Below, piece after piece: positions 35,962-48,366 of a stretch of 64,000 bases of DNA. Within the stretch, counting starts at the first letter, position 1, and each line of letters begins with the position of its first letter. This stretch comes from Cichorium intybus (lineage: Eukaryota > Streptophyta > Magnoliopsida > Asterales > Asteraceae): assembly GCA_023525715.1 (NCBI GenBank), contig CM042015.1:83941750-84005749 (forward strand), given 5' to 3'. The translations under genes were made by a program, and so were the position numbers. Below the pieces are notes generated by a model. It did not search any database. It was not told where the DNA came from and worked only from the letters and a program-made list of their open reading frames with translations.

Positions 35962-36000
35962 TTTGTATGAACCGTGTTGGATGAGATCCGAGTGTAGTGG

Positions 36001-36449
36001 ATTAAATAACGTAGTTTTAACCTCGAGGTGCCAGTTAGGAAATGAAGATACGAAGTGAGGCGAATGGAATCATGGTGTCAACAATGAGCAAACAAGAAGC
36101 ATGCAGAGCATAGTATTAATAAAATAAGGAAGAAAACGAAGACTTCAAGTTATTAACGAAATTCTAAAATGTAGATCCTTGATACTTCCTTCCTTGCTCT
36201 TATCTTTTGGTGCGACTCTCTCCGCTATCTCTACGGTATTCATGCTAAGGAGTTAGTTGTCACTTACCTCTATTGGTGTTTATTATGTTTAATTTGACAT
36301 CATAATTTTTTTAAGAAATTAAAGTGGTTTTTTTTATCAAAAGTCAAAGTGGTTTTCTTATAAAGAAGCCACTAGCAACACCCTTGATTTATGAGTTACA
36401 TTAATTAAAATGTGTTACCTAACTAAATACCTTGGAGACGGGTGTTTAT
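36001..36449. other. Intergenic/unassigned sequence
   Basis: No coding or repeat structure was recognised between the Tat-like remnant and the LINE relic. Confidence 0.35.
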
Positions 36450-36995
36450 GATTGTTTCAGGATGATATATGGACATGGGATGTTCCTTTAAAAGATAAAT
36501 GTTCGTGTAATTATGCTTTGGAGTTAAACAAGTCAATTTCGATTAAGGACAAGATATACCAAAATGGTTGGGTAGGTTCTTGGCGTTGACTACCATGTGG
36601 TGGGGCCAAAGGTGAATAATGGGCTGTTCTGAGCAACCTCTTATCCATGGTGGTTCTTTCTGATATACACGAGTAGTGGTTAGCCTTGGTGGGTTATGGT
36701 AATTTTACAATAGCCTCGAGTAGGAGTTTTATTGATGAGAATTTCTTGGTTATTGATTTTACTTCTACTAATCAGAACACTTTGATACCCATCAAAGTTA
36801 ATATTCTTGGTTAGCATTTGGCGTTAAGTGAACTCACATCAAGAGATAAACTTGTTAATAGAGGTGTCGATATCCATTTTATCTTATGCCCAATTCGCGA
36901 GTTGGAATGGAATCTTTGAATCATCTATTCGTTTATTGTGACTAATCCAGAGAGATTTGGAACAAGTTAGCAAGATGGTAGGGTTTGCCGATTTC
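36450..36995 (+). pseudogene. LINE (non-LTR retrotransposon) C-terminal relic, zf-RVT type
   Basis: Plus-strand frames show DIWTWDVPLKDKCSCNYALE, then PIKVNILG.RLALSELTSRDKL, NRGVDIHFILCPI, ELEW.SLNHLFVYCD and REIWNKLARW. This is the zinc-binding domain that ends plant LINE reverse transcriptases; its usual pattern has CPxC, ESxxHLxxxC and W. Key cysteines are partly lost and stops are present. The segment joins directly to the duplicated P450 flank at 37004. Confidence 0.7.
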
Positions 36996-37577
36996 GAGGC
37001 TTGTTACTTGGATGATTTTTCCTTACTAATTGGACGTTATTTGGTTGTATAGGAGCAACTAGTAGTTTCGTAAAGTTAAATAAACAAAGGTGATCTTGTT
37101 TTACTAGATTGTAGCTCAATCGTATCTTTGGTTTTAGTTTGGAGTAGGAGGTTTAAACCGAACGAGATAGGTTGGATGGAAAATCCTACTCTTCTTTCTT
37201 TTTAATGCGGGTGGTTCTCTAGTCTAGCTTCCTGCTAGATTTCTAAATATATCTTTTGTAGTTCTAAAAAAGAATACATTAATCTTGAGCTTCATGCCAA
37301 AAAGTAACTTAAAATGGTAACTAACAACCATTTTCGACTGTCAACATTATTTCGTTTTACACATTCTTCTTATAATTGACGAAAACCAAAAAAGTTAAAA
37401 CTTCAAAAGGTATCTTATTTTTTCATTAATATTATTGTGTTCTTGCATCAAGAGTTAGTTGGCCGAATTGGCTCCCAAGATAACATGTTTGAGGTTTGAG
37501 ATAAAACAAATTTCGATGTTTGAGGGTTAACAATGAAAGTGTGGGGGTTTTCCCCGCATGCAGATTCCCTCCTCTTA

Positions 37578-37977
37578 CGCTATGTTCTTGAGTTCAATTA
37601 ACAACTGGAATGGAAGTATTGACAATGTAATCATAGGTGAGACATGTTCCTGATATTTTTTTAGAGGTGGGAGGGGATGGAATGGAAAGGAAAGGAAGTG
37701 GATGTAAAAATGGGGTGAATTTCATCTGCCCACTTTTGGGCGAGTTAGGAAGGGAAGTGGGAAAAAGTAGCATTTTGACAAAATTACCCTTAACCATTTA
37801 CCTTCGTCTCCATCAATTCCAGCAGCATTAAGGTAAATTTACTTTCCCCTTCCATTCCCCTTCTAACTCAAGAACACAAGTACTTTTATATATATTTCCC
37901 TTCCACTTACTTCCCTTCCATTCCCTTGCTTCCCTACCCATTCCATTTCATTAATTAAAAAACTTAAGAACATAGTG
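37578..37977. mobile_element. MITE with 17-bp inverted repeats
   Basis: Left end CGCTATGTTCTTGAGTT and right end AACTTAAGAACATAGTG are inverted repeats with two mismatches, flanked by TTA on both sides (37575-37577 and 37978-37980). It is 400 bp, with GGAAGGGAAGTGG / CCACTTACTTCCCTTCC internal inverted stretches and no coding capacity. The target duplication suggests PIF/Harbinger, but the termini are not the standard ones. Copy A has no insert here. Confidence 0.65.
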
Positions 37978-38677
37978 TTAGGGACGTGATCTACTTCTAA
38001 CCATTCAGTTCACTAATCTAAGCAAGATGCTAACTGCTAGTAGACGATTTACCTCACACAATGGGTGTGGGGTTGTTTGTTGTTTGTAGATGTCTGGAGT
38101 TAACCCTTTCTGGTTTGATATAAATATATTGATGTTCTTTATCATTATGTTCAACAATTTTATGAAATCAATACAGTACAATTTTCAGAATGGAAGCTTT
38201 GGATATATTTTATTCTCCATGAAATCAATAGGACCAAAATTTTGCTTTAGTTTTCTTTCATTTTAATGCATACATAAACAACAATAATCTCTAACAATGA
38301 ACTACACTTCTCATGGACTTCTGTTATTATTTATAACCAATGTAGTGTCATATTTAGTTGCAATGGAACATTTACTAAATATAGAAACAAGAGAGGAAAT
38401 CCATCCAATATCTATGACACGTTTTGGAGACATAGTATTTGTTTGTATCCTTCAAAAGATGGGTATAAATCACAACATAACACATAAAACTTTAGGGATT
38501 ATTTATGTTGATCCATCATTGCCATCAATCTAAAACCTAATGTTTCGCTAAAGAATTACAAATTGCAATAGTAACAAACTAACAACGCACATTGAACGTA
38601 GATAAAGATAAATGTTGGTCGAGTTGTTCATCAAAGCTAAAGAACTTATAGTCTTATTTGTTGTAACCAATTCCTCA

Positions 38678-40442
38678 TCAAAACGGGATAAAAATTGTTG
38701 GGATTACCTCCAAGGAAGCTTTCTTAATCGCAGTGACTCCATGGCTCTCAGTCATGTCAATATCCTTAGGATGCATTCCATTAGGAAGTTCCCAATTGAA
38801 GTGGTATAACAATCTAGCAAGAGTGAGCTCAATAGAGACCAAACCAAAAGCAATCCCAGGACAAATTCTCCTCCCTGATCCAAACGGGACATACTCTGGG
38901 CTTGTACCGAAGAAATCATACGAAGTCTTCTCAAATCTCTCTGGTTTGAAGCTTTCTGGATCATCCCAATACTCAGGATCAGTTCCACATGCAAGACCAT
39001 TGACAACAACTTTCATTTTCGGCGGTATATCATATCCGCCGATTTGACAGTGCTCTCTACATTCCCTTGGGAGTAATAGTGGAATAGTAATATGGAGCCT
39101 TAGAGTTTCTTTGATAATGTGTTTAAGGTAAACGAGATCGTGCAATTCACTCTCTAAGACTGTTTTCTTTCCCTTGAATACTTCTCTCACTTCTGCTTGT
39201 GCCTTCTTCATCACATCGGGGTTTCTCATCAACTCTGTCATTGCCCATTCAATTGTCACAACACTTGTATCCGTGCCTCCGATAAGCATGTTCTGCGGTC
39301 ATAAAAAATTATTTAATTAACACGATTAGAAAATAAGATAGTCAAAATTCAATTTGTAATAACCTTCCTAAATTGGAAAAACAAAATACGTAGGCAACAT
39401 CATGAACATTATTGATTGAACTATCAGTGACCACTTACTAAAAAAGTATGCTAATTATCAGAAAAGTTAAAAAAATAAGAATAAAATAGGTAGTTGAGTC
39501 TATAAATAATGCAATTATAAAGTCATGGTATATAATAACAACATAAGCAGAGTATGGACAAACCAGAAAGATGGCTTTAATATTGTTGTCTGTAACGGGG
39601 AACCGAAGACCACCACGCTCTTTGATGTTGAAAAGAACATCAACAAGATCATCTTCCGTTGGTCCAGTTGTTTGTCTTTTGATTCTACGATCCTCAAATA
39701 TTTCATTGAAGATTTTATCAAGTGTCTCGTGAATATGCGTCAACGTGGATTTCATCCCAGAAATGACGGAAAGGAAACTTAACTTAGGAAACAGGTCTGC
39801 AACATAATACCCACTCGATAATGCCACCACTTGTTCCACCAATTCGATCAATACGTCTTGTTGTCTGCAATTATTCCCGAACAAACACTTGCACACGACT
39901 GTATTATTCATATACATAACCCTTTGACGTATATGTACGGGCTTTCCAACGCTGGATTGTACGACTTCTGTGAAACGGTCGATCTCTTCCGCTCGAAAAC
40001 CCATGAAGGATTGGACTTTTTTGACACTTAAGAGTTCCATGGTGACGATCTTCTTCATTTGTCGCCAGTAATCACTATAACGACCAAAAGCTATGTCGAT
40101 GCCTCCATACAACAGAATATCGGCAAGAAGTGCATATGGGCGGCTTGCAAGGGCAAGGTCGTTGGTTTTTAGAACTTCTTCAGCTAATTTAGGGGACGAG
40201 ACGACGATCATGGAGATCTGGCCGAGTTGCAGGCTCATGATGGGGCCGTATTTCTTGGACAACGAGAGGAAAGCACGATGTGGCAGTGCTAAACCAATCT
40301 GATGGAGGTTTCCGATGATGGGTAGCGTTGGTGGGCCTGGTGGCAGGTTAAACTTGGAACCCTTGGGTTTTCTGATGAAGAGGAAGTAGATGGAGAGAAT
40401 GAAAGAGGAGACAATGAGCACGATGGTCATATCGATGGCCAT
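38678..40442 (-). CDS. Cytochrome P450, CYP71 clan (copy B)
   Basis: Two exons, 40442-39564 and 39292-38678, with a 271-bp phase-0 intron. The product is 497 residues with the same full motif set as copy A: anchor, LPPGPP, GGTDTS, ETLR, PERF, FGSGRRICPG. It should be active. Exon 1 (879 bp) gives an identical protein, and overlapping frames are identical too. Exon 2 shows about eight nucleotide differences, with one amino-acid change (Ser476 here, Gly in copy A). The promoter and intron differ by substitutions and indels, so the two genes may be expressed differently although the enzymes are nearly the same. A TATA-like CATAAATA lies about 50 bp upstream of the ATG. Confidence 0.93.
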
Positions 40443-40612
40443 TGTTACTTACTCAATGGTGTATTAGAAAGACGGGTAAGCTCCGGATATTTATGAACCC
40501 CTAATGATTAACTTGGAAGCAGCGTTACTTTGACTTGTCAACCTAACTTTTTAATCAAATTCAGAAGGCCATAAAATTGAGTACTCCCACGTGTTATTTA
40601 ACATGGTAATAC

Positions 40613-43600
40613 GTCCAATTTATACATATACCCCTAGCCATCAATCCCGCATGTCAATAACCTTTTTTTCTTCTAATTAATTATTATGTATTCTTATTTT
40701 AAAATAAAATAACTTTTCAATTGTTATATTCTTTAATATGACATCAATACAATAACAAAATCTATTGAAAAATTAGTTATCATAGACATCATACATTCAT
40801 ACTTGAGTTCTCATAAGGAATATTTGACGAATATATGTTTAAATTAATTAAAGTAATCGTTTTTAATTTTCATAAATTTTTTTTAGTATAAATAATCTAG
40901 TTGATATAAATCAAAATATACGAATCAAACTGAAAACTAATAATAGTAATTTATTTTGACTAAATTCATGACAAAAATACTTTTCTTTCCATATAAAATT
41001 TGTAGCACTCTAAGAAACATGTTGGAGTTATAGTTAGAACATTTTATATGAAAACTTTGTTATGATTTATTATTATTTACTAAATATTATTTGAAGCATA
41101 ACCTTTATATTATTATTGTATCAACCACTTATTATTTATTTATTAATTATTTATTTTGACATTAAAAAAAGATATTATTATGGACATGATTTGTATAAGT
41201 ATTTGTGTCACATTCTTCAATCCTGTATCTGTCAAACACGAACACGACTCGCTTAACACATTTAGTGACATGAGTTTGTGGGTCGTGAGTCACGATCGGG
41301 TTTGAGGTTTATAATCAAGTCCGTGTGTTACGATCGGGTTTCATAATCAAGTCCGTGGGTTACGATCGGGTTTGAGGTTCATAATCAAGTTCGTCGGTCA
41401 TAATCAGATTCGCGGTTAGCGGGTCAATTTGCATGGGTCCACTCTAACATATTATAATGGGGAATTAATATGCACATAAGTTAATTTAAAATAATCATTA
41501 AAATGTATTTATCTTTAAAATTTAACATGTAAAATATTACAAGTTTATAATTGAACAAAATATATGGTAATAGATCAAGGTTCTATTTTATTTTATAACT
41601 GATTTTTTATGTACTATTACTAAAATATTAGTTTTAATATACAAAGAAAATATAGACACAATGATTTAAATGCACCGTATACGAATTTGTTGATTTCGTC
41701 TGAGACTATTACCCTCATGGCTTCAGTGTACAATGTCATGTTAAATTCTTTAAACAATGCTGCCAATACAACATATTTTCTGCTTTGTTTTACCCCACCA
41801 CCAATGCATGGTCATGTTGTTATTAAAATTAGGTTCTTAAATAACAATCATTATGTTTGATATTAAGAGAAGAATATCTGATGCTTCATGTTTTTTCACG
41901 ATAAAACATATACTTATCTATTCAAAAGATAATGCCATGGTGTACTAGATCCAGATACAATGCTACAAAGCTGTATCAAAAGGAACATAACATATACATA
42001 CAAAGTTTCCAAGTCAAGCGCTACTGATACATCAAAACTACACAATCCAAAGCTATATGAATCTATACCTATGGTCCAACCATATCCTTTTCCTTCGCAA
42101 TATTACTAGGTCCTATAAAGTTAGTAACAACAACAATAAGCTACAAGAGCTTAGTGAATAACTATAATCATCACATCATACAAAAGAAAGGGAGATAGTT
42201 ACAACCATAATGTTTAACGGTACAACTCTACCATTTCCACCACCATTCCATCACCACATAGAATCATAGCCATAAGTTCTCGTCCCCTCCTCAACCCCCT
42301 GGTCTCGATAATTAAGTTCACCACACCCCTAACAATGAATTAGCAACACAACCACGAAGGCTTCAACACCAAAATAGAGCCACACCACAAGTATAACAAT
42401 GTGAGAACAGTTACTCATCTTGTATTATGAGCTAACAATAGGGTAGGAATACTCGGATGGAAGCCATGAAAGTATAATAGCTCTAAAATCAACGTTGTAA
42501 CGACAATTACGTGCACATAAGTACTTAATACTTGACAAAATCATTTCACATGGTCTCACATACTCTTAAAGGACCCACAAAACCTACTTCATCAAGATCC
42601 GATGAGTATTATGGCTTTTAGACCTTTTGTTTTGGTTAGCGCCGCTGAGGTCTATAGGTCACGACACTATCAATCGTCGTCATGCGATCTTGGCCAAGTT
42701 CACGACGCATAGTGTTGCTATCACTAAACTTAGCGCCGTTAAGGATGCAGTCATGTTCTTCATGTAAGGTCTTAACCTGTTTTTAGACCTTAACCAGGTC
42801 CCTTTCATGGGCAATTCAATGTGCCAGGGATAACAATTACACTACATTTAGTGTTATGGTTTCAAGATTAAGCCTGTTTTCATACACTCTCAAGAAATTC
42901 CTCCATAATTCTCCATTTGAAAACTTGATTAAAGTTCACATTTAGCTAACAAATTTCTAGTGGAGATTATGACTTAGAACATAGGAAGTATGAAATTCTT
43001 ACCTTACAAGATCTACAGCAAATTCCTTTCTTGAATTCTTTGCAATCCTTCCTCTAATTAGGCTTCAATTGCACTGGTTTGATCCTCTCCCTGTTCCAAA
43101 GGTTTTGGGGTGTTTTCAGGAATGAACTCATTAAACTCATATCTAACTTAAGTCGGTCATAAGATCGTGTCGCAAAGTATAGCTCATAGTGTCACTAAGT
43201 GCGTGGAATTGTAATTTAAGATTTAAGCTCATATCTAACATAAGTTTGTGGTTTTATTGGTCTGAAATATTTTTTCCATATGTGTAAGCTAATTATTTTC
43301 ATTTTCCATTGGCTTACAACCCAGAAAAGCTTTATAAGTGCACTACTCCTTGTTCCCCAAGGATGTCTCAGCTTCTTATTCTTTTCCTCCTATGTTATTT
43401 TCATTTTCTCCTTGTTGCTAGTCAACAACAACCCGAGATCGATCAAGGGTCAATTTTCTAGGGCCTTCTGGAGGTTCTTCATCCCCCGTTCTGTGCATCG
43501 ATTCCTGAAAAATAACTCGAAATCCTCGAGGAGATCCCTTTCTGGATCCACCCCTACTCTGATTACTTTGAGCATTCAACATCTTACAAATAACAAACAA

Positions 43601-43622
43601 GGAAACTAGTTTCATCTGATAG

Positions 43623-43627
<5 letters not shown>
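40613..43627. other. AT-rich intergenic region with old TE traces
   Basis: No gene is supported. A short diverged tandem repeat lies at 41290-41400. Between about 41940 and 43240 the minus strand looks like an eroded gypsy-type LTR: GATTATAGTTATTCACTAAGCTC (rc of 42145-42167) resembles the GATTACTCACTGAGCTTTGTAG element of the LTRs at 46.7 and 53.5 kb, and TTAGCGCCG half-palindromes occur at 42640 and 42730. The open frame at 43280-43609 has no recognisable domain. Confidence 0.45.
41290..41400. repeat. Short tandem repeat (ACGATCGGGTTT units)
   Basis: Three units of about 40-50 bp contain ACGATCGGGTTT followed by ATAATCAAGTCCGTG. They are similar in style to the repeated ends of plant hAT MITEs, but no termini were found. 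Confidence 0.5.

Positions 43628-43690
<63 letters not shown>
43628..43690. repeat. (TA)n microsatellite
   Basis: About 31 TA units without interruption. Confidence 0.95.
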
Positions 43691-43695
<5 letters not shown>

Positions 43696-43819
43696 TAGTT
43701 AAGACTTTTGTAATTTATTTAATTAAACAAAGTATATATTTAGTTTCATTGTTTTAATCGATAAAAAAATTAGGTTGTTACATATATTTATGTGTGTGTA
43801 TACACAGACAAACATACAC

Positions 43820-43852
43820 AGAGGTGTGTGTGTGTGTGTGTGTGTGTATATA

Positions 43853-43939
<87 letters not shown>
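43820..43939. repeat. Compound (GT)n-(TA)n microsatellite
   Basis: About twelve GT units (43823-43847) are followed by a TATC interruption and about 40 TA units (43857-43939). Confidence 0.95.
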
Positions 43940-43946
<7 letters not shown>

Positions 43947-44050
43947 CACTCATAAAGATAGATAAAAGAATTTTGTTTCGGTAATGGCTTTGTTGGTGCA
44001 CATGCACGTACGTATGTGTTAGATACTTATAAGTTGGTGAAATAAATGTA

Positions 44051-44313
44051 TTTCATATATAACGAAGTTGTACCAAATATGGGTTGAAAAGACATCGTTT
44101 GAACCTCGAAAAACAAACTTTTGTCCTAGGAAGTCGCTTAGAATTTCCTACACATTTCCAATGGATTACTACCAACTTATGCAATGCGTGGGAAATCCCT
44201 CATAAACTACCTACACACTTTCAAGGGATTTCATAGGACTAGAATTTTGATTTTTATTTTTCGAGGTTCAAACATTATTTTTTCATTCCATATTGTACAA
44301 CTTCATTATGAAT
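44051..44313. mobile_element. Fold-back MITE with about 65-bp inverted repeats
   Basis: The left arm (44051-44115: ..AACGAAGTTGTACCAAATAT...TTTGAACCTCGAAAAAC) is an imperfect inverted repeat of the right arm (44250-44313: ..TTTTCGAGGTTCAAACATTA...ATATTGTACAACTTCATTATGAA). It is about 263 bp and non-coding. The gypsy LTR begins exactly at its right end (44314), so the retroelement inserted at or beside the MITE terminus. Confidence 0.65.
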
Positions 44314-46965
44314 TGTAACGCCAAGACACTCTTTTTATGTAAATATAATAAAAAGGGGTAAAATGGTCATTTTACCTTGGAAGGGTAATTTGGTCATTTG
44401 GACAGAAAAGAATTTAGTTTGAAATAATATTTTGAGTTGTGGACTTAAAATGTTATAAAAAAACTGATTTTGGTCGTTTGATCACAAAAGGGTATTTTGG
44501 TCATTTGACCATGTGAAGGACCAATTCCGTAAAATATTGTTGGTTGTGGCAAAAATGTAAGAAATGAAAGTTTTATTGTCATAAAACTTGATTGTTGTGG
44601 TCAAAGTTCAAGAAAATGAACTTTAGGACTAAAAATGAAAAAATTGGATGTATAAATAAGAGAGTTGACTCTCTCTTTGACTAGCCATTTGTGAAGCAAC
44701 GGGAGGAGCAAGGAAGATGCGATTTCTGTAGGAAATCATGGAATTGAAGTAAGGAATTGGAATCATAGCTTGGAATTGGTGATTCCTATGTTAATCAAGG
44801 TTAGTAAACTTGATTTTAACCAAGTTCTTGAAGTGTTCTTGATTTGGTTTTATAGAAACTGAAATTTGTAAATTTCAGTTATGATTATGTAGTTTAAATG
44901 GTTTAATGCTTCCATTAAGTCATGCTAAAAGGACTTAATTCAAGAAAATGGAAGTAGATTGCTATTTGTGATGAATTTGAAGTTTTGGGGTTTTGGAACT
45001 AAGAACCCTAATTCTTCATTTTAATTGATTGAGTTGTTTGGAATGGTTGAAAACCTTGTTTTAATATAAGGTTTTAGCCTAGAAACAAACCCCAAACGAT
45101 TAAGGACTGGATTGAGGACTTAATGGGCCAAAACTGCGTGCTACAGTGCACAAATCGCGACTGGCCAGGAGACCTGCACTGGCGCCAGGCGCAGTGCGCC
45201 CAGGAGCCAGGCGGGGTGCGCCCAGGCGCAGTGCGCCCTGTCCTAGGCGCAGTGCGCCTCCAAGCAGGGGCCAGGCAGGGGATCAAAAATGCTAACTTTT
45301 GTTTGGCTTGTCCGTTTTAGCTCAAACTTGAACCGTAGGCTCATTATTGTCTGAAAAGTTTGGGAAAATTATTAAATTGAGTTTTCGACTCCTCGAGGGC
45401 ACTGTAGATCGATACGAATGACTCGGTGAATAGTAAAACTTGTGAAAAGATGATAAATGGAAAGTTTATCATTTAGGGATTGTTTATAGTTGCATTATAT
45501 TGGACTCTTATGTATTAGAGTCAACTGAAATGATTATTAACCTATTATCATTTGATATGAAATGGATAAATAGGTATGGGACAAAATGGTTGTGGTGCAC
45601 GCAAAGGCAAGAAACAACCGGGATTTAAATGCAGCTAGCATTTAGGTGAGTAATCTCACTGATATCATATGTGATATATGATGATTGAATTGTTACAGGT
45701 TGAAACAGCTTCGAGGGACGAAAACGACAAGTGTAAAAATATATGTAAAAGACAAGATCAGATAAGCCGTGAGTCATTGCGATGACAAGAACGGAGCTAT
45801 GAGTCAATACATATATATATACACTATGATATGACAAGACCAGATAAGCCGTGAGTCTGTTATAGACAAGAACGGAGCTGTGAGTCAATATATCTATATA
45901 AACTTATATAGACAAGACCGGATAAGCCGTGAGTCTAGGCAACAGCGGGCTAACCCGTGAGCCATAGTTTATTTTGATGAGTCAAACTTATATAGACAAG
46001 ACCGGATAAGCCGTGAGTCTAGGCAACAGCGGGCTAACCCGTGAGCCAAGGCAACAGCGGGCTAACCCGTGAGCCATATTTGATTTTGTATTGTATGATA
46101 TTCTGGTGCGGCCTATACGGCTATGATTCTGGATGTTATATCCAACTGGTGCGGCCTATATGGCTATGATATTATTATATAGAGACGGTGCGGCCTTATG
46201 GCTATGACTTCGGGTTGCTGAACCTAAACTGGTGCGGCCTTTGGGCTATGATTCATACGCTGGAAATGTTTTGGTGCGGCTTGTATAGCCATGACAAATG
46301 ATACGACTTATATAGTCATGATATATGGTATAGTCAGGTATGACTAAGAAAGATGGGACAGAAGTGATACAGAATTGATTTGAATGGTATGCAAATAACA
46401 GACTGGATATGACAAAGTGTACAATTATCGGATGTGATTTGAAAATCACATGATATCACGATTCGGCCGGTAAGGCTATGCAGTAGGATATGAAATCCTG
46501 AGATACATATGATTAGCCGGTAAGGCTAGCAGTCTGGGTCCGATATCCAGACAGATATACACGTTTGGCCAGAAAAGGCTATAAAACGGGATTTGATATT
46601 GACAGATGAAATGATCGATATATGTATCATATATAAAGAATTATATATGGATGTATTTATTGTACACGTTATTTGCAGATATGATTACTCACTGAGCTTT
46701 GTAGCTCATACCGTTTGTTAAATGTCCCTGTAGGTTAGCATAACCCTGATAAGGGTAAGGATAAAGTCCGTGTCTCAAGAAGTGGACTTGTAGATGCTGT
46801 CAGTAGCAGCCCGGATTATAAGGAGGTTACTATCTTTGTATACTCCTTGATACACTTGTACCCGTTTTTATTAAAATACCCCTTTGTTATGGTTTTATGT
46901 ATTGAAACCTTGGTTTTAAATGAAAAATTTTCAGGGGTGTTTTTGTTTAAAAGTCGGGTGTTACA
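44314..46965 (+). mobile_element. First LTR of the outer gypsy element
   Basis: It begins TGTAACGCC, ends GGTGTTACA and is 2652 bp. It is followed at once by a primer site. It carries the GC-rich near-palindromes (45175-45265), the AAGCCGTGAGTC array (45745-46075) and the GGTGCGGCC...GGCTATGA array (46105-46320). Compared with the LTR at 51124-53751 it has one extra 22-bp piece within the near-palindrome cluster and roughly 25 substitutions (by eye, about 1 percent). Confidence 0.93.
46105..46320 (+). repeat. LTR subrepeat array (GGTGCGGCC...GGCTATGA)
   Basis: Five or six units of about 40 bp with GGTGCGGCCTATACGGCTAT or close variants decay toward the right. It is repeated at 52890-53105 in the second LTR, and absent from the shorter LTR at 396-2340. 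Confidence 0.8.
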
Positions 46966-46968
46966 AGT

Positions 46969-46980
46969 TGGTATCAGAGC
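46969..46980 (+). other. Primer binding site (initiator tRNA-Met)
   Basis: TGGTATCAGAGC lies three bases after the LTR end. The equivalent site of the second internal copy (53755-53766) has one change (TAGTATCAGAGC). Confidence 0.92.
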
Positions 46981-47551
46981 CGAGGTTTAAGTGAACTAGG
47001 TGTCTATAGAGTAGAGTCATGGACTTAAACCCTAAGATAGTAGACATGATGTATAGTTAGGTGTATATAGTTGTTATTATACATATATATAACCTAACTG
47101 TTTCCGACTTCTGACGTATAAGAAGTATGAATTGTGAATCTTCTTGGAAGACATTTATGGCGCGAAGCTCTAGGAAATGGACCAGCCCTTTCGCAAGGCT
47201 CCGTTGTATGAGAGCCAAAAAGGGGACGAATAGCAGAAAATCCACATGATGAGCATTAGTAGCTGATGTGGTCAGAAAAAGGAATTGGGTGCTCACCTTG
47301 ACTGATATTCAAGGTGAAAGAAAAGTAGCCGAGACTACAAGAAAAGCAGAAAATATTAGTGGACTTCTCAGAAGAAGTTAAAACGATTCAGGTCTAGCCT
47401 TGAAGGGAAGAGACCAAAACGAAAAGATGATGTAATGTAAGAAGTGCAGGAAAAGCACTTAGAACATTTTAGAGTTGAGACTCTACCGTTGACAAGATGA
47501 AATTACAGAAAATGAGAGCATATTGCTCGAGTTTGTTGTATGGGACGGAAG

Positions 47552-47593
47552 TGTTTCCAGTGTGGAAATATAGATCACTTTCTTATGAAATAC
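47552..47593 (+). pseudogene. Gag zinc-knuckle relic
   Basis: Reads CFQCGNIDHFLMKY, a CX2CX4HX4C knuckle whose last cysteine has become tyrosine. Stops flank it. Confidence 0.7.
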
Positions 47594-48366
47594 TCACATG
47601 TTAAATGTGGAGCAATGGGTGGTGAACCCAAGAAATAACGGGGAGAAAAGAAAGAAGAAATGAACGGTTGAAAAGGACCAATGGTATTATGAGCATTCCA
47701 GCAGACTGTGGAAGAAGCTCGTGAGGAGACTGATATGATCTCCGATAGAATGGTTTTGAATATAACACGTGTATGTTATATGTGATCCAGGAAGCTATGC
47801 TTTGGATCGATGACACTGATGTCTTGTCTGAATATTTCATCAATGATTATGGATGAAATTTTGAAAGTGGCTATAGCAGATAGCAAATATGTTCTAGATA
47901 TTGAACACCGGAAGGTAGTTTGCCTAGGATTTACGGGACCATTTTTCCCTATAAATCTGAAGCCGATGGCTACCAGTGAATCTGAAGCAATTGTGCGTAT
48001 GAATTGGTTAGCAATGAATTATGCTAACATGAATTGTAGAAACGAGAACATTATGGTTCTTAAAACATAAATGAAACGGATGAAAATCCATGATAAATGA
48101 CCGTTGTTGAGAATACCGGTTATTTTCTTTGCTTAAACTCGGAAAAGAGTTAGTGAAAGAATGATGTTGTAATTGGCATACATGGTATTGGCCAAGTTAA
48201 ATAAAGTAGTGATAGTAGTGTACTACTTTAAATAAATTCTCGGATGTTTCTTTTGAAAAGAACTTCCAAGATTTCTGCCAGATTGGCGAGAAGAGTTTAT
48301 GATTAAACTGATTTTGGGAGCCGTTTTTGGTATACGGGCTCTGTATTGATTTGCATCTGTAGAGAT

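Larger units (their letters stand above)
30331..36000 (-). mobile_element. Internal region of a decayed Tat-like Ty3/gypsy element
   Basis: Minus-strand order: RNase H tail (about 35960-35680), integrase (35304-35122), pol C-terminus (about 34860-34490), then a long 3' region holding a second coding relic (33870-32690), and finally the 3' LTR. A long region between pol and the 3' LTR is typical of the Tat lineage. AGGATCC/GGATCT words are unusually frequent throughout. The 5' part (gag, protease, RT, 5' LTR) is missing. The 31.07-32.03 kb part looks like a separate plus-strand LTR inserted here. Confidence 0.6.
37004..40612. repeat. Segmental duplication, copy B (P450 unit)
   Basis: Counterpart of 25136-28992, same orientation, about 11.9 kb apart. 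It lacks the CACTA insertion of copy A and has its own MITE (37578-37977). Intron and flanks show substitutions and short indels relative to copy A. Confidence 0.88.

Noticed and set aside
43280..43609. 109-residue plus-strand frame
   Set aside because: No recognisable domain, hydrophobic and low-complexity content, and surrounding sequence looks like eroded retroelement.
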